NCBI RefSeq assembly: GCF_036014115.1
Contig: NZ_CP107913.1
Coordinates: 6,813,501 to 6,877,500 of the forward strand
Direction: 5' to 3'
DNA from: Streptomyces sp. NBC_00448
GTDB lineage: Bacteria; Actinomycetota; Actinomycetes; Streptomycetales; Streptomycetaceae
Length of the DNA: 64,000 nucleotides
The notes beneath the pieces were generated by a model. It saw only the letters and a list, made by a program, of their open reading frames with translations, was not told where the DNA came from and searched no databases. This document shows positions 34,426 to 42,071 of this stretch, in pieces. The first letter of the stretch is position 1, and every line of letters starts with the position of its first letter. Made by a program: the position numbers and the translations under genes.

Positions 34426-35130
34426 ATGCCCCACGCACCAGTACCGACACCCAAGGAGCGCTCGCGCGCGGTTGACGCTCCGCCGAGCCAGCCCACCGTG
34501 CCGTACATCGCCTCCTGGACAGCCGAGAGCCGTCCCGCCGCCCGTATCGTCAATCGCCCCAGTGGGCGCGGCATCGCCTACGCCGACGAAACGCTGCACG
34601 ACCGGGATCGTCACGGCGTCCTCTGGTACCGCAGCGTCATCCGTCCCGGGCAGGGGCGTCCGAAGTTCGGCACGGTCCATGCCGCCCGGCAGCGCCGCAC
34701 CATGCGCAAGCTCCTGTGCCAGGTCTGCGCAGGCCCCGCCGACCGCAATGACGACGGCGTGTTGTGGCTGCTCGGCGATGACCGGGACGACTGGCCGGGC
34801 TGGCCGGAGGAGATGGGCGCGACGCACCCGCCGGTGTGCCTGCCGTGCGCCGCGCTGTCGGTCCGCATGTGCCCGTTCCTCCGGCGCGGCGGTCACGTCG
34901 CCGTACGCGTCAGGGACCCTCGACCCGGAGGCGTCCTCGGCGCCCTGTACGAACCGGGGCCGGCCGGACCGCTGCCGGTGGGGCAGGTGCTGTTGCCCTG
35001 GTGGGACGTACGGATGCCGTGGGTGCTGGCCTCGCAGATGGCTATGGAACTGCGCGGCTGCACGTTCGTCGACCTGGAGGCGGAGTTCGACTCGGCCGGA
35101 ATCGACAAGCGGGCCTTGCGCCCTGGCTGA
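34426..35130 (+). CDS. Cargo protein with two Cys-x2-Cys pairs
   Basis: 234 residues from ATG 34426. Central motifs KLLCQVCAGPADRNDDGVLW and PPVCLPCAALSVRMCPFLRR give two CxxC pairs about 48 residues apart, like a zinc-ribbon holding a small domain. C-terminal LPWWDVRMPWVLASQMAMEL. I recall homologues in Streptomyces islands with XRE regulators, always uncharacterised. It follows the paralogous pair by 45 bases and probably belongs to the same operon. Confidence 0.7.
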   Translation: MPHAPVPTPKERSRAVDAPPSQPTVPYIASWTAESRPAARIVNRPSGRGIAYADETLHDRDRHGVLWYRSVIRPGQGRPKFGTVHAARQRRTMRKLLCQVCAGPADRNDDGVLWLLGDDRDDWPGWPEEMGATHPPVCLPCAALSVRMCPFLRRGGHVAVRVRDPRPGGVLGALYEPGPAGPLPVGQVLLPWWDVRMPWVLASQMAMELRGCTFVDLEAEFDSAGIDKRALRPG

Positions 35131-35303
35131 TCTGTTGCGTGGTCGTCGCATCGGGGCGGGACCGGCGCCCCAGCGCCGCAGCCCGCACCGAGGCGACGAG
35201 CCGTGTGGGCAGCCATTTCTCGGCTTCCAAGACACCCGTTCGCGCCGTGACATCCGCGCTGCCGTTGATCGACAACCATCCCTGCGACCCTCAAGGAATC
35301 CCC

Positions 35304-35735
35304 ATGCCCGCCAACCGCCCGCCCGCACCTTTACCGATCGACGGCCACATCGACCAGGCCCGGGACTGCTTCCGCGACTTCGTCACTAACTACGCCCCGA
35401 CCGACGTCCACACCACGGGCGTCTACCTCGAACCGCTCCTCGCCGGCTGGCTCTACGCCGGACCGGGCATCGAGTCGACCGCCGGGCTCTACGACCACTT
35501 CGTCCAGGCGGTTCTGGCCATCACCGACGCGATCTTTGCGGGCACCCTCTCCCTCGACTACGCGGGCCCGGACGCTCCTCCTTACCCCCGTCAGCTCATC
35601 GGCCTCCGCGACCCCAACATGGGCGCCAACGTCCTCAGCCGCATGGGCCACGACCTCTTGGTCCACCAGACCTTGGAGGGCCGCCACGTCGAGGACGTAC
35701 GCGCGGTCTTCGAGGCTGCCGGCAAGCGAGGGTGA
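35304..35735 (+). CDS. Hypothetical cargo protein
   Basis: 143 residues from ATG 35304 with CAAGGAAT upstream. Helical sequence: DQARDCFRDFVTNYAPTDVH, TAGLYDHFVQAVLAITDAIF, NVLSRMGHDLLVHQTLEGRH. No family recognised. It lies 173 bases after the CxxC protein gene and is the last gene of the cargo block before the IS3 elements. Confidence 0.6.
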   Translation: MPANRPPAPLPIDGHIDQARDCFRDFVTNYAPTDVHTTGVYLEPLLAGWLYAGPGIESTAGLYDHFVQAVLAITDAIFAGTLSLDYAGPDAPPYPRQLIGLRDPNMGANVLSRMGHDLLVHQTLEGRHVEDVRAVFEAAGKRG

Positions 35736-35845
35736 CTGTCCGGACACAGAGGACCCACATCGCCAATGCCCTCTCTGGCAACGTAGGTCGAGTCAGGCAT
35801 ACTGGATGATTCATTGAGCCGAGGGTGGAGAAGGAGAAGTGCTTG

Positions 35846-36256
35846 GTGGCCAGTACCAACGACCACGGGACCTCGGATCCGCAGGTGACACCCCGCTCGG
35901 CGGGTCATCGCCGGTACTCGGCGGCGTACAAGGCAAAGATCTTGGCCGAGTATGAGGGGCTCGACAAGCAGGCCAAGGGTGCCTTGCTGCGGCGCGAGGG
36001 CCTGTACTCGTCACTGATCACAACCTGGCGCCAGCAGCGGGACAAGGGTGCAAAGGAGGCGTTGGCCGCGCCGGCGGGTCGGCCGAAGGCCGATCCGCGG
36101 GACAAGGAGATCGCCCGGCTCGAGACCGAAAATGCCAAGCTGCAAGCCGAGTTGGGCAAGGCCCGCACCGTCATCGAGGTGCAGTCAAAACTCTCCGCGC
36201 TGCTCGACCAGTTCGCCACGGACAGCGCCACGACGAACAACGGCGAGAACACGTGA
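35846..36256 (+). CDS. IS3 transposase OrfA
   Basis: 136 residues from GTG 35846 (after GGAGAAGGAGAA); an ATG at 35825 is in frame. It has the transposase helix-turn-helix (YSAAYKAKILAEYEGLDKQA, YSSLITTWRQQRDKG) and a leucine-zipper coiled coil (EIARLETENAKLQAELGKAR). OrfA binds the ends and dimerises with OrfB. Its stop overlaps the OrfB GTG (GTGA). Confidence 0.85.
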   Translation: MASTNDHGTSDPQVTPRSAGHRRYSAAYKAKILAEYEGLDKQAKGALLRREGLYSSLITTWRQQRDKGAKEALAAPAGRPKADPRDKEIARLETENAKLQAELGKARTVIEVQSKLSALLDQFATDSATTNNGENT

Positions 36257-37350
36257 CCCCGGTGGAAGCGGCGGCCGCTGAGGTGGCCGGCGACCTGGGC
36301 GGGTCGGCCTTCGAGGCGGCCCGCGCGGCTGCCCTGGACAAGCTGTCCCATCTGGTCGGCCGGGTGAAGGCGTGCGCCGCGCTCGGCATGAGCCGGGCGA
36401 CCTGGTATCGCCACCACCGCACGTCCCCGCCGCCGGTGAAGCCGACCCGGGAGCGTAAGCGCGATCCGCGGGCCCTGAGCGAGGCCGAGGAAGCGGAGGT
36501 GTTGGCGGTGTTGCGGTCGGGGGAGTTCGTCGACATGGCACCGGCCGAGATCTACGCGGTGTTGCTGGACCGGGGCACCTACCTGTGTGCGGAGGCGACG
36601 ATGTACCGGATCCTGCGCCGGCACGGCGAGGTCCGTGAGCGTCGGCGCCAGGCCGTCCATCCGCCGCGGAAGAAGCCCGAGTTGATCGCGACCGCGCCGA
36701 ACCGGGTGTGGTCGTGGGACATCACCAAGCTGAAGGGCCCGTATCCGGGCAGCTATTTCTGCCTCTACACGATCATTGATATCTACAGCCGCTACACCGT
36801 CGGCTGGATGATCGCCGCATCCGAGAACAAGGAGCTCGCCGAGCAGTTTCTGTCCTCCACTATCTCCAAGTACCCCGTTGAACGGGGGAAGTTGACGATC
36901 CACTCCGACCGGGGATCGCCGATGATCGCCCACAACGTCGCGCAGATGCTCAGTAATATGGGTGTCACCAAGTCTCACTCGAGACCGAAGACGTCGAATG
37001 ACAACCCGTACTCGGAAAGTCAGTACAAAACCCTAAAATATCGGCACGATTTCCCTGACCGGTTCGGCTGCATCGAGGACGCCCGCACCTGGTGCACCGG
37101 CTTCTTCGACTGGTACAACCTCACCCACCGACACTCGGGGATAGCGATGCACGCTCCCTACGACGTGCACTTCGGTCTCGCCGACCAGCTCCGCGAGATG
37201 CGCGCCGACGTCCTCGCGAGCGCCTATCAACAACACCCCGAGCGGTTCGTCCGCAGACCACCCGAGCCCCCAAAACTTCCCGAGGCTGCCTGGATCAACA
37301 AACCGGCCGACCTCCGACACCACGATCAAACGATCCCGGCCCAGCAATAG
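36253..37350 (+). CDS. IS3 transposase OrfB (rve integrase core)
   Basis: 365 residues from GTG 36253. Contains the HTH_21 region (EVLAVLRSGEFVDMAPAEIY, EATMYRILRRHGEV) and the DDE core: Asp in VWSWDITKLKGP, Asp in LTIHSDRGSPM, Glu in DNPYSESQYKTLKYR. Complete and uninterrupted, so the element may be active. Right neighbour is the truncated second IS3. Confidence 0.9.
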   Translation: MTPVEAAAAEVAGDLGGSAFEAARAAALDKLSHLVGRVKACAALGMSRATWYRHHRTSPPPVKPTRERKRDPRALSEAEEAEVLAVLRSGEFVDMAPAEIYAVLLDRGTYLCAEATMYRILRRHGEVRERRRQAVHPPRKKPELIATAPNRVWSWDITKLKGPYPGSYFCLYTIIDIYSRYTVGWMIAASENKELAEQFLSSTISKYPVERGKLTIHSDRGSPMIAHNVAQMLSNMGVTKSHSRPKTSNDNPYSESQYKTLKYRHDFPDRFGCIEDARTWCTGFFDWYNLTHRHSGIAMHAPYDVHFGLADQLREMRADVLASAYQQHPERFVRRPPEPPKLPEAAWINKPADLRHHDQTIPAQQ

Positions 37351-37369
37351 ATCGAACTACCTGCCTTGA

Positions 37370-37912
37370 TCACGTTGACAGGTTCCGGATCAGTTCCTCC
37401 GCCCGCTGGGCGGACTCGGCGCGTTCGACGGTGTGGCCGGCGATGTACCGGCTGAAGATGTCGATGATGACGTAGGCGTGGTACCAGACGCCCTTCGTCG
37501 GTCCGGCGACCTTGGTGATGTCCCAGGAGAAGACCTGTGACGGGCCGGTGGCGACCAGTTCCGGCACCACCCGGGGAGGGTGGGTCGCCTGGCGGCGGCG
37601 TTCACCGCTTTGGCTGTGTTCCCGCAGGATCCGGTACATCGTGGAGACCGAGCAGTGGTAGCGGCCGGCATCCAGCTCGCGGGCCCAGATCTGCGCGGGC
37701 GGCAGTTCCGCGTACTCGGCGCTGTTCATCAACTCCATTACGGCCAGGCGCTCTTCGGCGCTCAGGGCGGACGGCTGGGCGCCGGCCGTGCGGGGTCGGG
37801 GTGCGGCCGGTGGCCGCAGCCGGCGGTAGTGGGTGGCGCGGGAGCGGCTGGTCAGTCGGCAAGCGGCCACGACACCGAGCTCGGTCTCGACGCCGTGGAA
37901 GGCGTCGTTCAT
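37370..37912 (-). pseudogene. IS3 OrfB of element 2, truncated
   Basis: From ATG 37912 it reads MNDAFHGVETELGVVAACRL, AVMELMNSAEYAELPPAQIW and FSWDITKVAGPTKGVWYHAY, with only the first Asp of the DDE triad. It ends at a stop just inside element 1, so about 40 percent of the protein, including the second Asp and Glu, is missing. Inactive. Confidence 0.85.
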
Positions 37913-37932
37913 GACCGGGGCGGCGGCAGACT

Positions 37933-38313
37933 TCAGTCCGCGCCCCTGGAGATCATGTCCAAGAGCGCGGAAGCTTTTCCCATGACCTCCAGGGCGGCCT
38001 TGTTCTGGGCCAGTTCCTTCTCGAGCCGCTCCACCCGGCGACGCAGTTTGTCGTTCTCCGTCTCGGCGTCCGACTTCTTCGGCCTCGCGGGGCTCGTGCG
38101 GCGGTCGGCCAGGTTCTCCAGGGCGCCGGCGTCCCGAGCGGCCCGCCATTCCTTGACGTGAGAGTGGTAGAGGCGCTCTCGGCGCAGGATCGCACCCTTC
38201 TCGTTCTTCGGGGCCGCGTCGTACTCGGCGACGATCCGCAGCTTGTACTCCGGGCTGAAGGAGCGACGCTTCGGCCTGGGCGCGGGATCGGGCGCGGGAT
38301 TCGTGCTGGTCAT
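37933..38313 (-). CDS. IS3 transposase OrfA of element 2
   Basis: 126 residues from ATG 38313. HTH region RRSFSPEYKLRIVAEYDAAP, KEWRAARDAGALENL, and a leucine-zipper coiled coil LRRRVERLEKELAQNKAALE. Complete, but without a working OrfB. The element's outer end lies near 38386 (TGTCAGCCTTGTGTGAGACA on the minus strand). Confidence 0.8.
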   Translation of the reverse strand: MTSTNPAPDPAPRPKRRSFSPEYKLRIVAEYDAAPKNEKGAILRRERLYHSHVKEWRAARDAGALENLADRRTSPARPKKSDAETENDKLRRRVERLEKELAQNKAALEVMGKASALLDMISRGAD

Positions 38314-38386
38314 GAGGGGATGGTTCTCCTGTCGGTGCCCTCTCAGGCTAACCCGGCAAAGCCGGATGTCTCACACAAGGCTGACA

Positions 38387-38799
38387 GAGAGGGTCGAGCC
38401 GCGATCGGCACAGATGGTTCCCTCATCCATGCCATCTGGCTGGGTGGCAGCTACGTCAGTACCAAGGTGAACCCTCAGAACATAGATCTCACGGTCCTGG
38501 TTGACGAGGGCACGGCGGCTGCGATGCGTGGCCGGGAGGGGACGCGGTGGCTCACGTCGGCTTTCAACCGCAAGGCACGTTTGGCCGAGCTTGGGGTTTC
38601 ACCGGTCAGAGTGGGCTATCGCCCGATCGTGTCTGTCTTTCGCCCGGAACAGCTTGACCCGGTCGAGCAGTCTTACCTTCGTGAGCGCGGGGCCTGGGAC
38701 GACTGGTGGCAGCGTTGTCGGCCCGATGGGGTAGACAAGGGAGAGCCGACGCTGCAGAGCGCGGCCCCCCGACGCGGCTACGTGGAGGTGACGTTGTGA
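38387..38799 (+). pseudogene. DUF6932-like nucleotidyltransferase-fold protein, 5' part lost
   Basis: Coding sequence starts abruptly at the IS3 border and reads HAIWLGGSYVSTKVNPQNID, LTVLVDEGTAAAMRGREGTR and ends YVEVTL. GGSYVSTK...NIDLTV is the GS...DxD region of DUF6932-type nucleotidyltransferase-fold proteins. The N-terminal third is gone. Its TGA overlaps the GTG of the next gene, so the two formed an operon, resembling two-gene toxin/antitoxin or defence modules. Confidence 0.6.
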
Positions 38800-39881
38800 G
38801 CACCAACTGGCGGCAACGTGCCTTGGAGCGCAACCGTGAGGCCAACGCACGCTTTTTTGCCGATCAGGATGCGGAACATCTCAACGAAGACGCCCACGAC
38901 GAGGAGCTGCGCCGGCACTGGCTCGACGCAGTACGCCACTACGACGCCGCGGCACAGCTTCAGGAGGAGCTTCTCGTGTGTCTACGCGGGGAAGCTGCCA
39001 AGCGTGGAGCTCTTGATTTCCGCATCGGCGATACGCTCCTGAAGCCATTGAGGGAAGGAGTCTCTGCGGCTGCTCGTAAAGAGGTTGAGCTTGAACTTAC
39101 GGGCATCTCTAGGGGGAGCACTGTCCTGCATGTGCGTCCCAGCGTTCCTGAGGTTGTTGGTGAAATCGATGAAGATCTCGCGATTGTAGATTCGTCCATT
39201 GCCGACCCCGCAATGCGTGATTTCTTGAAGCTAGTTGATGCCGCGGAGAAAGAACAGGATGTGCGGCGGTGGGAGCGGATAGTTCCTGGTTTGGACGGCA
39301 TGGTTGAGGCGCTAGATAAGTTTGATCTGTCAATGGATATGCGTTGGTTCAGCCTGGATGGAACGGTTAGATCGTCACACCTATCCAGGCGAGGCAAGGA
39401 TTATGTCCGCAGTCTCAGAAACACAGACGTTCAAAAATCAAAGACAGGCATCACTGGCCGGATCACTGAGCTCCGAGAATCCGGGGTCGTTAAGATCAAG
39501 ACTGGCGTTTCAAGAACATCTCCCGCGTATGAAGTTCGAGTAGCACCCGAAGGGCTTATCGAGATGCACTTGGAACTCGGCATCACGGTATCATTCGTGG
39601 TCGAGGTAGCCCGGAGAGCAGACAGACTCGGTCGCGTTCGGTCGACCGAGTACCGCTTCTTGCGTAGCACTCAAAATGCGGGAGCTATCCGATTGGTGGC
39701 AGGCATGCTCAGTCGACCCGGCTCTAGAGGCAACGATAATTCACGCGTGGCTCACGCATGTTCACCCCTTCGAAGATGGCAATGGGCGGATGGCAAGAAT
39801 TCTTGCAAACATGGCGCTCGCTCGCAACGGATTCCCTCCCTTGCTGATACAATCCAGGGTCGACCAGGGGCAATACTATGA
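38796..39881 (+). CDS. Hypothetical partner protein with replaced C-terminus
   Basis: 361 codons from GTG 38796, with GGAGG seven bases upstream. Up to about residue 292 it looks authentic: RALERNREANARFFADQDAE, HYDAAAQLQEELLVCLRGEA, GRITELRESGVVKIKTGV, VRSTEYRFLRS. After about 39670 the frame loses coding character and runs antisense-like through the Fic gene to a stop at 39881, so the native C-terminus is missing. GC is low from 39050 on. Partner of the DUF6932 remnant; function unknown. Confidence 0.55.
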   Translation: MSTNWRQRALERNREANARFFADQDAEHLNEDAHDEELRRHWLDAVRHYDAAAQLQEELLVCLRGEAAKRGALDFRIGDTLLKPLREGVSAAARKEVELELTGISRGSTVLHVRPSVPEVVGEIDEDLAIVDSSIADPAMRDFLKLVDAAEKEQDVRRWERIVPGLDGMVEALDKFDLSMDMRWFSLDGTVRSSHLSRRGKDYVRSLRNTDVQKSKTGITGRITELRESGVVKIKTGVSRTSPAYEVRVAPEGLIEMHLELGITVSFVVEVARRADRLGRVRSTEYRFLRSTQNAGAIRLVAGMLSRPGSRGNDNSRVAHACSPLRRWQWADGKNSCKHGARSQRIPSLADTIQGRPGAIL

Positions 39882-40485
39882 TGCGCTCGCAGAAAGTGAT
39901 GGGGGAGATCTCCTACCACTCTACGACCTCTTCGTGAGTGTCCTAAATAGAACCGTTCGCATCATGTCTAAGCCAGAATATGTGCGTGATATCGTCAAGG
40001 ATAGACTTCTGACGACGTCGCGGAACAGGTTTGCCTTGTGGAAGGCTCTCCCGGAAAAGTACTTCAGCGCGCTTTCGCGTGAAATGAAAGTCCGCGGCTG
40101 GTCTCTACTCCTGCAGGGATATCCAGATCTTGCATCGTTTTCACTTCTGGAAGAAAGTGATCCTGAAGGGAATTCGTGGTTCGCTAAGGTTCTTGATCGA
40201 GACCGGGTGCCTCGCTGGCTTCTCTGGTATGGATTTTCGAGCCAGAGGATGCTGGACATAAGCAGAGAGGGCATTCGCTATCCTGCGATCTTTACATCTA
40301 TTCGTGATGATAATCCCGCCAGCATCCACCCGTACAGACCATTTCAGCCGGGGGGCGCTTTCCCGGACGAGATCGTTCTTCGCCCTATGGAGAAAAAGCC
40401 GGTGCTCTTTCGTTCTGGCTACGACGTTGACGAATTCGATCTTCCGATAGCAGCCCGATATATGGCGGATGCTCTCACCGAGTAG
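39676..40485 (+). CDS. Fic-domain protein (AMPylation-type), N-terminally truncated
   Basis: 269 residues from ATG 39676. The Fic motif is complete: HPFEDGNGRMAR (HxFxxGNGRxxR), with flanking helices DPALEATIIHAWLTHV and ILANMALARNGFPPLLIQSR. Fic enzymes transfer AMP or another nucleotide to target proteins. The typical N-terminal part with an inhibitory helix and the flap that docks targets is missing: the gene overlaps the previous reading frame by 206 bases at what looks like a recombination joint. The C-terminal half (RDIVKDRLLTTSRNRFALWK, LPIAARYMADALTE) is unfamiliar. If expressed it may be deregulated or inactive. AT-rich relative to neighbours, indicating transfer. Confidence 0.75.
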   Translation: MRELSDWWQACSVDPALEATIIHAWLTHVHPFEDGNGRMARILANMALARNGFPPLLIQSRVDQGQYYDALAESDGGDLLPLYDLFVSVLNRTVRIMSKPEYVRDIVKDRLLTTSRNRFALWKALPEKYFSALSREMKVRGWSLLLQGYPDLASFSLLEESDPEGNSWFAKVLDRDRVPRWLLWYGFSSQRMLDISREGIRYPAIFTSIRDDNPASIHPYRPFQPGGAFPDEIVLRPMEKKPVLFRSGYDVDEFDLPIAARYMADALTE

Positions 40486-40513
40486 GTCGGCGGAGCGGGT
40501 TTGGGCGGGAGCT

Positions 40514-40626
40514 GCCATGGGGCGAGAGATCGGGGCCCGTAAGCTTGCCGCGACTCGGGCAGGCTGTGGACCTGCCCGCAATAGCCCGAAGTGGGCCCCG
40601 ACCTTCGAGGCTCGCCCCATGGTGGC
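40514..40626. other. Nested inverted repeats, candidate single-strand origin
   Basis: Three concentric inverted repeats: outer GCCATGGGGCGAG (40514-40526) with CTCGCCCCATGGTGGC (40611-40626); middle TCGGGGCCC (40530-40538) with GGGCCCCGA (40593-40601); inner CGGGCAGG (40556-40563) with CCTGCCCG (40571-40578), loop CTGTGGA. A strand could fold into one long imperfect stem. Rolling-circle elements need such a structure to start the complementary strand (sso/sti); the neighbouring Rep is of that type. The rest of 40486-40786 has no gene but more GCGCGC-type hairpins. Confidence 0.6.
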
Positions 40627-40786
40627 TGCCTAAAGCCGCGAGCCGACCACCCCAGCCACGGCCAGCCTGTCTGAGCCTGGTCATGTGGCTCGCCGCTGGC
40701 GCGCGACCGGTGGAGCCGGGGAGCGCGCGGCGAGCGACAGCGAGCCGCCTTGAAGACGTAGAGAAAGTTTGGACCGTGGGGCGCGG

Positions 40787-41524
40787 TCAGAGGGGGTAGG
40801 ACAGCTCCAGGTCGTCGCCGGGGAGTTGGAACTCCTCCAGGGCAAGGGGCTTGTCGTGCTCGTTCGCTGTGACGCGGAGGATGGTCAGGATGGGGACGCC
40901 TTCGGGGAGGCGGAGGGCCTGGGCCTGGTCGGGGAGCGGCATGCGGGGGCGCAGGTACTCCGTGAAGTGGAGTTCGTGGCCCAGATCCGCCAGGGCGGCG
41001 TAGAGCTGGGGCGCCGGCGGGGGAGCTTCGTCTTCGTACTTGGTGCCGACCAGGATGGAGAACGGCACGTAGGTGCGGTGGAGCTGGCGGAAGGTCGGGC
41101 CCGCGGTCTGCAACACGTCGTAGGTGTAGAGCGGTTCGCCCGGCGGGACGCGAAGGAGATCGGCCAGGGCGAGCGGGGCGTCTGTGCGAGTGGCGATGGC
41201 CTCTTCGGCTTCTGTCCACTGGATCTCGTCCGCCTCGGCGTAACCGCCGCTCCTCTTACGCCGGACGCCTCGGGGACGGGTCATGCTCGGGCGGCTGTGG
41301 GGGGAGCGGGCGAAGGTTCCTCGGCCCATGATGACCTCGACCAGGCCCGATGCGCGGAGCTCCGTGAGCCCCTGACGGACCGTCGGGCGCGTGACGCCGA
41401 ACTGCTTCGCTAGGGCTTCCTCGGAGGGGAGCGGCTGGCCGGCCGGGTACGTGCCGTCCAGGATGCCGCGTCGCAGGTAGTCGGCGATCTGCCGGTACTT
41501 GGGCTGCGTGTTCTCCGCTGGCAT
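40787..41524 (-). CDS. GntR-family regulator (KorSA-like) of transfer genes
   Basis: 245 residues from ATG 41524, with GGAGG upstream. N-terminal winged helix (KYRQIADYLRRGILDGTYPA...VTRPTVRQGLTELRASGLVE), then a UTRA ligand domain (about 95-235: APLALADLLRVPPGEPLYTY, PEGVPILTILRVTANEH). In pSAM2 the GntR protein KorSA represses transfer and replication genes; this gene is divergent from the transfer operon in the same way. Twin palindromes in the promoter region (41622 and 41653) are its likely operators. Confidence 0.88.
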   Translation of the reverse strand: MPAENTQPKYRQIADYLRRGILDGTYPAGQPLPSEEALAKQFGVTRPTVRQGLTELRASGLVEVIMGRGTFARSPHSRPSMTRPRGVRRKRSGGYAEADEIQWTEAEEAIATRTDAPLALADLLRVPPGEPLYTYDVLQTAGPTFRQLHRTYVPFSILVGTKYEDEAPPPAPQLYAALADLGHELHFTEYLRPRMPLPDQAQALRLPEGVPILTILRVTANEHDKPLALEEFQLPGDDLELSYPL

Positions 41525-41615
41525 CGGGCCTCCGGTGGCCTCGTGGGCTCCTGCTCGTCCAAGCAGATAGGCAGCCTGCCCATCTGCTTGGACAGCCTCT
41601 CGCATCGTCAATCAC

Positions 41616-41673
41616 TTGACAACCCGTACTACGGGTCGCACTCTGGACTCTCACCCGTACTACGGGTTGTCAA
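41616..41673. promoter_or_regulatory. Divergent promoter region with twin ACCCGTACTACGGGT operators
   Basis: The 15-base word ACCCGTACTACGGGT occurs at 41622-41636 and again at 41653-41667, 31 bases apart (three helical turns). Each is almost palindromic. A TTGACA -35 hexamer abuts each copy, rightward at 41616-41621 and leftward at 41668-41673, so the layout is symmetrical and a bound repressor would close both promoters. Confidence 0.8.
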
Positions 41674-41723
41674 TCAGGGCGAGGAGTCCTCTCCTGCCCA
41701 TGACCTCAGGGGAGTTCAGAACC

Positions 41724-42071
41724 GTGGCAACACTTCCGATCGACACCGCCAAGTTCACGGCGATCATCTGCGCGGTGCCCCCGGCTCCGCGTGTCGCCAA
41801 CCGGGAGACCGGACAGCTTCGCGTGGACCGGGACACCGGGCGCACCGTCTTCCAGGTCGGGCTGTGCCTGATGTCCGGGGGAGGGGCCGACGTGGTGAAC
41901 GTCAGCGTGGTCGGCGAGCCGTCCGGCGTGCAGCTCGGGATGCCCGTGCAGGTGCGGGACCTCGTGGCCACCCCGTGGGAGAACGAGGGGCGGCACGGCA
42001 TCGCCTTCCGCGCTTCCGAGATCCGACCGCTCGCCGCCACGGCTACCAGCGGGAAGGGGGCCGCACAGTGA
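41724..42071 (+). CDS. AICE transfer-region protein (SCO3933-like)
   Basis: 115 residues from GTG 41724, with GGGGAG nine bases upstream; ATG 41700 is in frame. It reads LPIDTAKFTAIICAVPPAPR, RETGQLRVDRDTGRTVFQVG, VVNVSVVGEPSGVQLGMPVQ and LVATPWENEGRHGIAFRASE, a beta-rich pattern. First gene of the transfer operon, and its stop overlaps the traB GTG. Homologue of the broken gene at 13883. Known only as a conserved AICE protein; a single-strand-DNA binding or regulatory role would be a guess. Confidence 0.78.
   Translation: MATLPIDTAKFTAIICAVPPAPRVANRETGQLRVDRDTGRTVFQVGLCLMSGGGADVVNVSVVGEPSGVQLGMPVQVRDLVATPWENEGRHGIAFRASEIRPLAATATSGKGAAQ

Larger units (their letters stand above)
35776..37380 (+). 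mobile_element. IS3-family insertion sequence, element 1
   Basis: About 1.6 kb. Left end TGGCAACGTAGGTCGAGTCAGG at 35776 and right end whose complement reads TGTCAACGTGATCAAGGCAGG (ending at 37380) are imperfect inverted repeats. Two overlapping genes, orfA and orfB. It interrupts a second IS3 element at 37381. Confidence 0.75.

Noticed and set aside
38796..39881. A programmed frameshift joining the 38796 gene to Fic
   Set aside because: No slippery heptamer followed by a structure is evident at 39609-39676; a rearrangement is the simpler reading, though not excluded.
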